Below, piece by piece: positions 1 through 8,454 of a stretch of 42,384 nucleotides of DNA (its first letter is position 1; each line of letters opens with the position of its first letter). The DNA lies in contig JAHZKF010000027.1 of the NCBI GenBank assembly GCA_022600575.1, positions 1 to 42,384 of the forward strand, in the 5' to 3' direction. The DNA is from Gammaproteobacteria bacterium. GTDB taxonomy: Bacteria > Pseudomonadota > Gammaproteobacteria > Legionellales > Legionellaceae. The notes under the pieces are model-generated. The model saw nothing but the letters and a program-made list of their open reading frames with translations. It was not told where the DNA came from and did no database searches. The position numbers were made by a program, and so were the translations under genes.

Positions 1-166
1 AGGGTAATAACGATTGTAAGTAACGTTTTCATGCATGATTTTCCATAAACGCTCAATAGGATTGAGGTTCGGGCTGTAAGGTGGAAGAAAGTGAAGCTCG
101 ATATTTGTTTTTTTAACAAAATCACGTATCGCTTGGCTCTTGTGATAACCAGCATTATCCCAAATA
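1..166 (-). pseudogene. IS630-family transposase, 3' half (split by Tn3 element)
   Basis: Reading the minus strand gives an open frame with the C-terminal part of an IS630/Tc1-type DDE transposase: WDNAGYHKS (second catalytic Asp region), then LPPYSPNLNPIERLW (third catalytic Glu region) and a tail that runs out of the window at position 1. The 5' half of the same gene lies at 8450-8857, on the other side of the Tn3-family transposon. The sequence TATTT (minus strand) is present on both sides of the insertion, just before the Trp codon of the DNAGYH motif. The gene is therefore interrupted and cannot make transposase. Where it ends cannot be seen. Confidence 0.88.
162..166. repeat. Target-site duplication AAATA, left copy
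   Basis: AAATA directly abuts the left terminal repeat. The same five bases in the same orientation follow the right terminal repeat at 8450-8454. A 5-bp duplication is what Tn3-family transposition produces. Removing the element plus one copy restores the IS630 reading frame (V-I-W-D-N). Confidence 0.85.
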
Positions 167-216
167 GGACCAGCGGGGGCATTTGAACAGAAACTTACAG
201 TTTCAGCATAATTATC
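167..216 (+). repeat. Tn3-family left terminal inverted repeat
   Basis: Fifty bases beginning GGACCAGCGGGGGCATTTGA match the reverse complement of 8400-8449 with a single mismatch (A at 199 against G). Identity stops abruptly at 217. The length is at the upper end for the family (38 bp is typical), and the outermost bases are GGACC rather than GGGG. The boundary was set by the flanking AAATA duplication. Confidence 0.9.
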
Positions 217-286
217 CAAGAAAATTGATCACTAAAGATTGTCAGAGCTCTGGTGAGTATACTTTTGTACTTGCCAATGTGAAATG

Positions 287-1618
287 TCAACTAACCCTAG
301 AATTAAAATTTGCTGAAAAGATCAATTTGTATATTAAAAGCATAAAAATACCCGTTAAGGCACAAAATATACTCGCTAACAGTATACCCAATCTCGCTGA
401 ATTAATAAGGTTTTCATTGAACGCTAAATTAGCTATAAAAATAGCCATTGTAAATCCGATGCCAGTCAATATACTGGCACAGGCTAACAATATCCAGTTA
501 AGATCACTTGGTCTTTTTGCCAACCCAAGAAATTCAGCGATAAAGCTAAAACCAAAAACCCCGATAGGTTTTCCCAGAATAAATCCTAAAAATACTGCTA
601 TGGTAACTTCGTTAGTAAAATCTGAAAAATTTATTAGAACTCCTGCATTAGCTAGTGCAAATAGTGGCAAAATTAGATACCCAACCCATGGGTGCAAGAG
701 GATTTCCAGCCGCTCGACCGGAGAAAGGGTTTCACGAGCAGCTACTTCTGCCATGTGTAATGCTTTGCGATCCTCTGTATCTCCACTCCAATGCTCTCCT
801 GGCGGATAAGAAGTAATATGATGTAAAATTTCTTGCAATTGCTTATCCTTTATCCATGTGTCGGTAGGGGTCATTAATCCAAGAATAACGCCAGTAATAG
901 TAGGGTGAATACCTGATGCATCTATTGAAACCCATATTAGGGCTCCGATAAAAAAAAATACAATTATACTGCGAATCCCTAATTTTCTCATTATATACAC
1001 GAGAATAAACCCTATTACTGATGTAGCAAGAGTAGTCCAATTAATCCCATCACTATACCCAATAGCAACAACCAAGATAGCGCCAATGTCATCAATAATA
1101 GCCAAGGACAACATGAATATCCGAAGGCTTTGAGGAATATGTTTACCGAATAAAGCCAAGCATCCAATAACAAAGGCAGTATCTGTTGCCATCACAGTAC
1201 CCCACCCATCCTGGCCGGGCTCACTAGCTTGGAGTAAGAGATAAAATAAAGTGGGCACAATCATTCCACCAAAGGCAGCGATAATAGGAAGGGCCGCTAT
1301 TTTGGTCTTACGTAACTCACCAAAAACCAATTCCCTCTTTAGCTCTAAAGCTACAAAAAAGAAAAACAAGGTCATTAATCCATCATTTATCCAGCCATGG
1401 ATTGGACGAGAAAATTCAATATTTCCCAGATTGATGCCTAGGGATATATCCCAAATGGATAAAAAAGATTCTGACCAGGGAGAATTTGCCATGATTAGTG
1501 CGACAAAAGTAAACAACAGTAGTAAAATTGCAGTACTTGTCTCAATACGAATAAATCGATCTAAGGGTTTAGAGAACCAATGAATGAGTTCTTTAGGTAA
1601 TTGTGGATTTAATGGCAC
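287..1618 (-). CDS. nhaA: Na+/H+ antiporter NhaA
   Basis: Inner-membrane antiporter that exports Na+ (or Li+) in exchange for protons, for pH and sodium homeostasis. The 443-residue protein has about 11-12 hydrophobic segments. It has the NhaA signature with two adjacent Asp residues in AIIDDIGA (around 176-177, matching the E. coli D163/D164 ion site) and the conserved Asp in MATDTAF. It is longer than E. coli NhaA (388 aa). The extra length is a hydrophilic loop around residues 255-305 (containing YPPGEHWSGDTEDRK), also seen in the longer NhaA subclass of other bacteria. The start is ATG, preceded by AAGGATAATTA. It is the leftmost transposon cargo gene, so this copy is acquired and probably an addition to any resident antiporter. 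Confidence 0.96.
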   Translation of the reverse strand: MPLNPQLPKELIHWFSKPLDRFIRIETSTAILLLLFTFVALIMANSPWSESFLSIWDISLGINLGNIEFSRPIHGWINDGLMTLFFFFVALELKRELVFGELRKTKIAALPIIAAFGGMIVPTLFYLLLQASEPGQDGWGTVMATDTAFVIGCLALFGKHIPQSLRIFMLSLAIIDDIGAILVVAIGYSDGINWTTLATSVIGFILVYIMRKLGIRSIIVFFFIGALIWVSIDASGIHPTITGVILGLMTPTDTWIKDKQLQEILHHITSYPPGEHWSGDTEDRKALHMAEVAARETLSPVERLEILLHPWVGYLILPLFALANAGVLINFSDFTNEVTIAVFLGFILGKPIGVFGFSFIAEFLGLAKRPSDLNWILLACASILTGIGFTMAIFIANLAFNENLINSARLGILLASIFCALTGIFMLLIYKLIFSANFNSRVS

Positions 1619-1785
1619 TTAATTATCCTTTAACCAATATTATTTAGACTATAAAAAGCAAGACTTCCAATATCCCTCGAATGTTTTTAAATCCGAAGTA
1701 TAGCTTAGCCATTTTTGCGAATAACATATCTTTTATCGATGGATTCCTTATTAGAATCAAGAACTTAAATTATATTTTTCATAAG

Positions 1786-2121
1786 CTATTTTCTCCTATT
1801 ATTTTGATTTCCACCTTCATTATCCATAGCCTGTTTTGCTTCATTATCTTCTTTTTCCTGTATTTGGAAAGATTTTTCGGAGTGATAAGAATGAGGCGCA
1901 TTACAAATAGGGCAGGATGGTTGTTTTGATGAGAAAATATAACAGCAAAATTTATTAAACAAGCACAAAACAACGCCTGCAGTAAGTAAAGCAATTATTC
2001 CTAGGCTATTGCCAGTAGAGATTGTTAAGACTGTTCCAATAGTTAATAAAATCACACCTAATATTTCAAAGCGCAGAGCCCAGAGACAAGTGCTAACTTT
2101 CAAACATTCCTTGTTTTTCAT
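1786..2121 (-). CDS. Small membrane protein with CxxC motif, unknown function
   Basis: I do not recognise this 111-aa protein. It has a short N-terminus with two Cys residues, two closely spaced hydrophobic helices (roughly residues 18-37 and 41-58), then a soluble tail with CPICNAPH, a CxxC plus His arrangement that could bind zinc, and a Glu/Gln/Asn-rich C-terminus. The start is supported by AGGAGTAATACC upstream of ATG. It lies 167 bp upstream of nhaA on the same strand, so the two may be cotranscribed. As transposon cargo it could be an accessory to the antiporter, but nothing in the sequence shows this. Confidence 0.6.
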   Translation of the reverse strand: MKNKECLKVSTCLWALRFEILGVILLTIGTVLTISTGNSLGIIALLTAGVVLCLFNKFCCYIFSSKQPSCPICNAPHSYHSEKSFQIQEKEDNEAKQAMDNEGGNQNNRRK

Positions 2122-2145
2122 GGTATTACTCCTGAATAATAATTT

Positions 2146-2345
2146 TTATGTTCTTGTTTTTACACATGTTTCAGCACTAAGTTTTTCAGTTAGTGCCACC
2201 ATTTCAAAACCCATATCTTTTGCACGGCGCTTCAAATTTTTAACGCGAAAATCACCTGACCTTAAATTGATCAAATGAAGTCAAGCCTCTTCATCTACAA
2301 AATACGTATCATCTGGGTTTTGTAAGCGTGAGATTATTATTTTAT
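2146..2345 (-). pseudogene. Remnant of a second Tn3-family tnpA 3' end
   Basis: On the minus strand, 2244-2280 matches 8340-8376 (just downstream of tnpA) in 36 of 37 bases, in inverted orientation. Upstream of that match the frame reads TYFVDEEA and stop (2281-2283), echoing the TnpA C-terminus TYFVDEEINAEV. Downstream, a 42-codon frame (TTG at 2274 to TAA at 2146) begins INLRSGDFR and continues KNLKRRAKDMGFEMV. At the right end of the element the same frame start is cut off by the terminal repeat. This is best read as a fossil of a related transposon fused into the cargo region. Confidence 0.7.
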
Positions 2346-2354
2346 ATTGAAACC

Positions 2355-3671
2355 TTATGGATGGTAAAAAGTATATTTTTTTAGCTGCGCTTTCTTGGAA
2401 ATATACATCGCATCATCAGACTTTTTTAGTAATACGTCAGCGGTACAGCCATCAATAGGCGAAATTACAATCCCGATACTTGCTAGCGGATGTATAATAT
2501 TTTCTTTAAACCAGAACGGTTTTTTTATTTCTGATAGTAGCCTTTTTGCTAGCATTTTTATATCCTTTATATTGCTGGTATCTTCAAGAATAATGCCAAA
2601 CTCATCGCCGCCAAGACGTGCGATCAGATCTATTTCTCGTAGTGTGGCGCTCATGCGATTTACAATTTCTATTAATAGAGCATCACCAGCTGCATGGGAT
2701 AATTGATCATTAACCGCTTTAAATTTGTCTAAATCAACATAGAAAAGTGAAAAACCGATGTTCGTTCTCTTCATACGTTTTATTGTTATTTCTAATTTAT
2801 CCAGAAAGTACCGCCTATTAGCTATACCAGTTAAAGCGTCATAATTAGCATAGTGCCAAATTATTTTTTCTTTTTCTTTTTGTTTAGTTATATCTCGAAT
2901 AATTCCTGCAATAGCAATTATTTCATTTTTATTAAAAATAGGAGAATAAGCAAACTCAAAAAAACGAGTTGTTTTTCGAGAGGGGGCTTTTGTCATTTTT
3001 TCTCCACGATATGTTTCCCCCGTTTTTAAGATGTTTTGAATATATGCATGTAACTCTTTTACTGTCGGCATTGCAAAACAGTAATGTGACGTCCCGAGGA
3101 TTTTATAGATGGGTTCTTTATACAGTTTTACCATTGCCTGATTGATATAAACTAGCTTGCCTTCCAGGTTTAAAGTATGACAATAATCAGGAATACCTGA
3201 TAGCATTGTATCAAACATACGAATTTTTTGTTCTTTTTCGTGAGAATACATGAAAATAGCGTCACATAAGGCGGTATCGATTAGCCTATTAAATAGTATT
3301 CCTTGACTTAATGTTGCACTTTTTTTGGTGTTCGCATGTAAATAAAGCGTCATTACTATTCTGCGTAAACTATAAAATTCAGCTGCCAGTTCATCTATGC
3401 TAAATCCTTGATCTAAACGATGGGTGGCGTGTAAAAAAGCCATATTTTTTTTTTGCTTAACGGAAGTATTTAAACCTAAATCAAGATCAAAAGCAGAGCC
3501 TGATTTATATGACTTAAGTTCACTCGAAATGACTGAAATCATTTCTTTTGCATGATCGCGTAGCTCAGAATGGTTTACAGTTTGTTTAGGTGGGAATATT
3601 TTTTTTGCAAAAAGTTCCCATTCATTAAGGATTTCCTCAAGATTATTTGAGATAAAAACACCTAAGTTCAT
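2355..3671 (-). CDS. Diguanylate cyclase with N-terminal helical sensor and PAS domain
   Basis: Makes the second messenger cyclic di-GMP from two GTP. The order in 438 residues is as follows. An N-terminal alpha-helical region (1-145) resembles RsbRD-type sensory domains. A PAS domain follows (about 150-265, with MLSGIPDYCHTLNLEGKLVYIN and ending in GIIRDITKQKEKEK). A GGDEF domain (about 272-432) carries RLGGDEF at about 352-358. An RxxD inhibitory site (REID) lies five residues before GGDEF, so product feedback inhibition is expected. No EAL or HD-GYP domain and no membrane helices are present, so the protein is cytosolic. It is transposon cargo between a small membrane protein and the recombinase. 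The signal it senses is unknown. Confidence 0.92.
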   Translation of the reverse strand: MNLGVFISNNLEEILNEWELFAKKIFPPKQTVNHSELRDHAKEMISVISSELKSYKSGSAFDLDLGLNTSVKQKKNMAFLHATHRLDQGFSIDELAAEFYSLRRIVMTLYLHANTKKSATLSQGILFNRLIDTALCDAIFMYSHEKEQKIRMFDTMLSGIPDYCHTLNLEGKLVYINQAMVKLYKEPIYKILGTSHYCFAMPTVKELHAYIQNILKTGETYRGEKMTKAPSRKTTRFFEFAYSPIFNKNEIIAIAGIIRDITKQKEKEKIIWHYANYDALTGIANRRYFLDKLEITIKRMKRTNIGFSLFYVDLDKFKAVNDQLSHAAGDALLIEIVNRMSATLREIDLIARLGGDEFGIILEDTSNIKDIKMLAKRLLSEIKKPFWFKENIIHPLASIGIVISPIDGCTADVLLKKSDDAMYISKKAQLKKYTFYHP

Positions 3672-3900
3672 GCCATGACCAAATAGGATTAATTATACTA
3701 ACATAGTAGTGTGCTTTTAAAAAAATCTCCAGTGACTCTATGATTATCCAGGGGAACACATCTAAATTTTGAACACTAAACTGACCTTTTTTGTCTACGT
3801 CCTGCGCTTTACGCGCAATCTCCAAATCATTGAGAATGATGCTCGAAACTAGATTCCTTTCATAAAGCGTATAGCGTAGACATTTAGGTTTCCAAGCATA
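3643..3900 (-). other. Degenerate open frame upstream of the diguanylate cyclase
   Basis: The 270 bp between the GGDEF gene and the recombinase hold no complete gene. The minus strand has an open frame from about 3900 to 3643 without a convincing start. It reads KCLRYTLYERNLVSSIILN, then RKAQDVDKKGQFSVQNLDVF, and overlaps the first codons of the GGDEF gene. It looks like natural coding sequence at its N-terminal side and may be a decayed gene cut by the cargo junction. I do not recognise the family. Confidence 0.3.
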
Positions 3901-3941
3901 CTTTTAGATAATGGATATTTCACACGGCTTCTAAAATCGGT

Positions 3942-4553
3942 TCACATATTCAAAACCTCTTCGCCATATTGTCGGAGAATACCTTCTGGGCTGATGTATC
4001 TATATAAAGTTTGTCTAGATATATTCAGTTCTTTGCAAAGCTCACTAACGTTTGTTTTTTTATCCATCATAGATGCCTGGGCTAATTTGACCTGATGCTT
4101 TGTCAATTGATGTTTTCTTCCACCTTTTTTACCACGCGCACGTGCTGCCTTTAATCCAGCTATAGTTCTTTCTCGAATCAACTCTCTTTCAAACTCAGCA
4201 AGTGCTGCAAAAATACCAAAAACTAACCTCCCAGATGCTGTAGCAGTATCAATGGTTGAACCATGGCCACTTAAAACTTTAAAATCAATTTCTCGTTCTG
4301 ACAATAATTGAATTATACTCACCAGGTGTTTTAAATTTCGGCCTAAACGATCAAGCTTCCAAACAATCAGGGTGTCCCCTGCACGTAAGGCTTTTAAACA
4401 AGACTCAAGTCCTACTCGATTATCTTGTTTACCTGAAGCATAATCTTGGTAGATGTGCTCCTCTAATACACCTTCAGTTTTAAGTGCATCCATTTGCAGA
4501 TCTAACGCTTGGCTACCATCTGCCTTAGATACACGCGCATAACCTATCTTCAT
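3942..4553 (-). CDS. Serine recombinase (resolvase/invertase family)
   Basis: Site-specific recombinase that would resolve the cointegrate formed during replicative transposition. The 203-aa protein has the N-terminal catalytic domain with the nucleophile in YARVS (Ser9), the DYASGKQDNR segment, WKLDRLGRN and RELIRERTIAGL, followed by a C-terminal Hin-type helix-turn-helix (VSELCKELNISRQTLYRYI, about 167-185). The length fits the Pin/Hin/TnpR class. It starts 23 bp downstream of the SEC-C gene and is surely cotranscribed with it. No gap is left there for a res site, which therefore more likely lies in the 5294-5419 divergent region. Confidence 0.92.
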   Translation of the reverse strand: MKIGYARVSKADGSQALDLQMDALKTEGVLEEHIYQDYASGKQDNRVGLESCLKALRAGDTLIVWKLDRLGRNLKHLVSIIQLLSEREIDFKVLSGHGSTIDTATASGRLVFGIFAALAEFERELIRERTIAGLKAARARGKKGGRKHQLTKHQVKLAQASMMDKKTNVSELCKELNISRQTLYRYISPEGILRQYGEEVLNM

Positions 4554-4576
4554 GCATTATCCTTAATACATTGATG

Positions 4577-5293
4577 TTAGTGAATCGTAGATTGTAAACA
4601 GCATTTTTTATATTTCAGTCCTGAACCACAATGACAGGGATCGTTCCGCCCCAACTTATTTGATGTGTGCTTGATGGTATTTTTCTCTCTGGCATTTCGA
4701 GCAATGGCTTTGCGATGAGGGACAAAATAACGATAAATACGGGTAACCCCGGCACATAAAAGAACAATAAGATCTTCACGTTTTTCGGGTGTTATTTCTT
4801 CTTCAAATGGTTTTAATTCAGGATCTTCATCATGTTCATGAGCTAAGACAAAAATAGCTAAAAAGCTGCCGCTTTCATCCTCATCATCCATCATTTCTTC
4901 AAATCCACCTGCAATACGAGAGCCTCTTAGAAAGCCTTTTGCCCATTCATTGCCTTTTGCTTCACCTGTTCCTTCATCTAAAGAAAAATAAGGAAAAAAA
5001 GCTTCTTCTTGAAAACGGCGACCAATGTCATTCCAAAGGCGCATCAAAAGATTTATAAATTGGTTGAGTTTTTTTGTGTCTTCGAATGGAGGGCCTTCTT
5101 CGCCAGTTTCATCCCCCCATACGACTGATAGGAAATCATTAAAAGATGTCATTTCTGGACTGCAATGAAATGCAGCAAACAATCCATCCACCTCTTCAAG
5201 GCTCATTGCTTTCTCATGGGCGAAGTTCGATAAAGTATCTGATAAATTATCAAGCTCTTTTTCAGAAAGTGGTTTGGATAATGCAGATGGCAT
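4577..5293 (-). CDS. YecA/UPF0149-family protein with C-terminal SEC-C zinc motif
   Basis: The 238-aa soluble protein has an N-terminal UPF0149 (YgfB/YecA) alpha-helical domain (LSEKELDNLSDTL and MSLEEVDGLFAAFHC) with an acidic middle (MMDDEDESG), and ends in a SEC-C motif, GRNDPCHCGSGLKYKKCC, which binds one zinc through three Cys and a Cys/His. SEC-C motifs occur in SecA and many small proteins. The role of this family inside Tn3-type transposons is not established. Its position between recombinase and transposase suggests part of the transposition module rather than cargo. ATG is preceded by AGGGAG, and a 9-bp dyad lies just upstream. Confidence 0.85.
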   Translation of the reverse strand: MPSALSKPLSEKELDNLSDTLSNFAHEKAMSLEEVDGLFAAFHCSPEMTSFNDFLSVVWGDETGEEGPPFEDTKKLNQFINLLMRLWNDIGRRFQEEAFFPYFSLDEGTGEAKGNEWAKGFLRGSRIAGGFEEMMDDEDESGSFLAIFVLAHEHDEDPELKPFEEEITPEKREDLIVLLCAGVTRIYRYFVPHRKAIARNAREKNTIKHTSNKLGRNDPCHCGSGLKYKKCCLQSTIH

Positions 5294-5309
5294 TAGATAA
5301 CTCCCTGTT

Positions 5310-5329
5310 CCATAAACGTTCGTTTATGG
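5310..5329. promoter_or_regulatory. 9-bp dyad in the divergent tnpA/SEC-C intergenic region
   Basis: CCATAAACGTTCGTTTATGG has perfect 9-bp arms around a central TT. It sits 17 bp upstream of the SEC-C start and about 90 bp upstream of tnpA, in the only sizeable non-coding stretch between recombinase operon and transposase. Tn3-family elements keep their res site and recombinase operators in this position, and serine recombinases cut at a central dinucleotide. It is therefore a candidate res core or operator. Confidence 0.45.
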
Positions 5330-5419
5330 GATACTTCAAAATGGTTTCATTTTATCTTTCAAAGCTGTCACATTTCAAGTAAATTATTCAACGATTCACA
5401 AACGGCATGAATTTTAATT

Positions 5420-8339
5420 ATGGAACAATCGCCTTCTCACATTATCCATTCTAAATGGTCAAAAAATTTCTCTGACGAAGAAATGATTAAAGATTGGACG
5501 ATCACTGAGGATGATAAAAAAGAAGTCACAAGATACCGCTCTAATTTTCGCTTATTTATTGCTATACAAATTTGCTCAGTTCGTCTGTATGGCAGATTTT
5601 TAACAGATGTAAATCATTTATCTCCTCGCATCATTAGTTACATAAACTCCCAACTTGACCTATCTCCATCTTTAAGCATTAATACTCCAAATAGAGAAGC
5701 AACCTTTAGCGAACAACGAAAAAATATATTGGCGTACTTGAGATTTTCAAAATATGATGACAAAGCACAATTAAAGATCAAGACATGGCTGAAGCAACAG
5801 GCAAAACAAGGGTTTTTGCCAGATAATCTAATAGAACGTGCCGAGCAATACTTATTAAATTCAAAAATTATATTGCCTGGACGTAGCGTTATAGAGCGTT
5901 TAACTGTCAGTGTGTGCGGATGTTCATGAGCAGTTATTTGAATCCATATATAATAGACTACCTGCTGAAATCAAAAAATTTATTGATGATTTGCTTGCAA
6001 CTGCGCCAGGTGAACAGCGTTCATTATTCTATTCGCTCAAAGAATATCCCCCATCAGCCACTATTACATCGATTCAACGTTACCTAGAAAAATATAAAAG
6101 GCTTAACGATACAGGCATAGGTGACATTGAATCTCAGATTTTCGACTCTGCCTTTATGGATTACTTGTACAAACTAGCCAAACGCTACAATGCAAAGGAT
6201 ATTAAACGTTTTAAGTCGCATAAGCGCTATGCTTTGATGCTTTGTTTTTTACTAGAAGCACGCAAGGTCCTTTTAGATCACCTGATAAAAATGCACGACC
6301 AGTACATTATGGACATCCTGCGTCAATCGAAGAGGACACATGAAAAAAAGCATCGTGAGCTAAGAAAGAAACAAAAGAAAGCCATTGATATTATGCTCAA
6401 TGCCACGTATTTTATCCTGGATTGGCCAGATGAAAAACCATTACATAAATTTGATTTTTGGCAGAACGTTGAAGAAAAGAAGCTTCTTGAGTCAATAGAA
6501 GATCTTCATATGTTTAAGTGGTTGGAAGAGCGGGGGTATGGTGATATTTTGTTGGCCCGTTATCCCAGCTTTCGTAAATATTTTGCTGACTTTGCATGTC
6601 TGCCATTTCAAGCGAAATCTGGCACAGAGCCTTTGTTAAAGGCCATTCACATCATTCGCCAATTAGATACGGGCGAGTTGAAAAATTTACCGGATAATGT
6701 GCCAACTTGCTTTACTCCCCACGAATTAAGGCGATCTTTAAAAGATAAAAATGGCAAGGTTCAAAGAAACGCTTGGGAGCTTGGCATAGCAATAGCAATG
6801 AAGGATGCGTTGCGTTCAGGTGATTTATTTGTTCCCCAAAGCAAACGACATGTCTCTTTTTGGGATATGTTATTAAACCAAGAGCAATGGAAAACCACTA
6901 GAAAACAGGCATATGAGACCCTGAACCAACCTCCTCAAAACGAGATCAAAACCGCATTAACTTCACAATTTCATAAACATTTATGCCAATGCGAGAAAGC
7001 GTTTCGTCAAGATACATTTGCCGAAATTCAAAACGGTCATTTAAAGCTGAAAAAGGATGATAAAGTTGAGGTATCAGGCGATGTGGGGAGGCTGCAGAAA
7101 GTCATTGATGCGAGCATGCCTTCCATTCGTATTGAGCAATTATTGTTAGAAGTGGATAAACAAACCAACTTTAGTCGCCATTTTATTCCGCTCCAGCAAC
7201 ATCATTCTAGACCAACGCATTTTTATAAAACCTTAATTTCAGCATTAATATCGCAGGCTACAAATCTTGGTGTGGTAGCTATGAGTGCAAGTGTTAAAGG
7301 CATTAGCGTTGATATGCTACGCCACGTGCTGCGCTCTTATATAAGAGAGGAGACCATTACTGCGGCTAGTGCTGAAATTGTTAATCAACACCACCAGTTA
7401 CCATTTGCTGAAATATACGGAGCCAGTAAAGTTTCATCTTCTGATGCACAACGATTTAAGGTGAGGGCAGATAGTTTATTAGCGTCTTATTACCCCAGGT
7501 ATTATGGATACTATGAAAAGGCTATTGGTATTTACACCCATGTTTCTGATCAATATTCTGTGTATAGCACCAAGGTGATTTCATGCAATCCAAGAGAGGC
7601 CCTGTATGTTCTAGATGGATTGTTGGAAAATAACACAATCTTGAAAATAAGAGAACATACCACCGATACTCATGGTTATACCGAAATTATTTTCGCTTTA
7701 TGCCATCTTCTTGGCTACTATTTTATGCCAAGAATACGCGACTTAAAAGATCAGCAGCTCTATCGAGTCAATCGTAATGTGAACTATGGTGTGTTTACGC
7801 CATTACTGAATAAAACGGTTGATCTGAATATTATCGAAGAGCAATGGGATGCGATGATTCACGTTACTCAGTCGCTTAAAGAGAGAACAACACCTGCACA
7901 CATTATAGTGCAACGTTTAACAAACAATTTTCCGTCAGACAGGTTATCAAAAGCATTCACCAATTTAGGTCGAATTATCAAGACTGAATATGTCTTGCGG
8001 TATATTACAGATAAGGAACTAAGGCGTACAGTGCAGTTGCAACTGAACAAAGGAGAGTACCGTCACAAATTGCCCCGATGGATATTTTTTGCCAATCAGG
8101 GTGAATTTACCACTGGGGATTATGAGGAAATTATGAACAAGGCCACGGTATTGAGTTTGGTCTCTAACGCCATTTTGTATTGGAATACTTCTAGGATAAG
8201 CAACATCGTGCATAATCTCAGAAAACAAGGTGAATCTATAGATGATGAGACTTTGGCGCACATATCGCTATTGCCGTTTAAACATGTACTGCCTAACGGT
8301 ACATATTTTGTAGATGAAGAAATAAATGCAGAGGTCTGA
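5420..8339 (+). pseudogene. tnpA: Tn3-family transposase TnpA, interrupted by a 2-bp frameshift
   Basis: DDE transposase for replicative transposition. The first frame (5420-5929, 169 codons) holds the N-terminal DUF4158-like DNA-binding region and stops after VSVCGCS. The second frame (5910-8339) continues VCADVHEQLFESIYNRLP and carries the rest, including the DDE_Tnp_Tn3 domain (for example QQHHSRPTHFYKT and the C-terminal TEIIFALCHLLGYYFMPRI and NAILYWNT motifs). Together they make about 975 residues, normal for the family. The shift falls in a GT repeat at 5910-5916: with one more GT unit the protein would read SVCADV without a break. It is most likely a slippage mutation (or assembly error); a programmed shift is possible but unsupported. 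Weak ribosome binding site. Confidence 0.9.
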
Positions 8340-8376
8340 CTTTATTTGATCAATTTAAGGTCAGGTGATTTTCGCG

Positions 8377-8428
8377 CAGAAACTTACGGTTTGAAGACAG
8401 ATAATTATGCTGAAACCGTAAGTTTCTG
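8377..8428. repeat. Subterminal hairpin overlapping the right terminal repeat
   Basis: CAGAAACTTACGGTTT at 8377-8392 is the perfect reverse complement of 8413-8428, which belongs to the right terminal repeat. A 20-base loop separates the arms. The inner 16 bp of the terminal repeat is thus present a second time, inverted, just inside the end. The left end has no such copy. Confidence 0.8.
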
Positions 8429-8449
8429 TTCAAATGCCCCCGCTGGTCC
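8400..8449 (-). repeat. Tn3-family right terminal inverted repeat
   Basis: Fifty bases complementary to 167-216 with one mismatch. It starts 60 bp after the tnpA stop codon, so tnpA reads towards this end as usual in the family. Confidence 0.9.
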
Positions 8450-8454
8450 AAATA
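8450..8454. repeat. Target-site duplication AAATA, right copy
   Basis: Direct repeat of 162-166 abutting the right terminal repeat. Confidence 0.85.

Larger units (their letters stand above)
167..8449. mobile_element. Tn3-family transposon carrying nhaA, a diguanylate cyclase and a YecA-like gene
   Basis: The 8283-bp element is bounded by 50-bp inverted repeats and a 5-bp direct target duplication. It contains a Tn3-type transposase (with a frameshift), a serine recombinase and a SEC-C/UPF0149 protein at the right, and cargo at the left: an NhaA antiporter, a small membrane protein and a PAS-GGDEF protein. It sits inside an IS630-family transposase gene, whose two halves flank it. The layout (divergent recombinase and transposase, cargo beyond the recombinase) is usual for Tn3-family elements. 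The tnpA frameshift suggests it may not move on its own unless transposase is supplied in trans. Confidence 0.9.

Noticed and set aside
183..809. 208-codon plus-strand frame starting inside the left terminal repeat
   Set aside because: It is antisense to nhaA and the terminal repeat, with no protein-like features; a shadow frame.
5910..8339. Second tnpA frame as a separate gene with a GTG start
   Set aside because: It lacks the N-terminal domain and a ribosome binding site, and fits exactly as the continuation of the first frame after a 2-bp loss.
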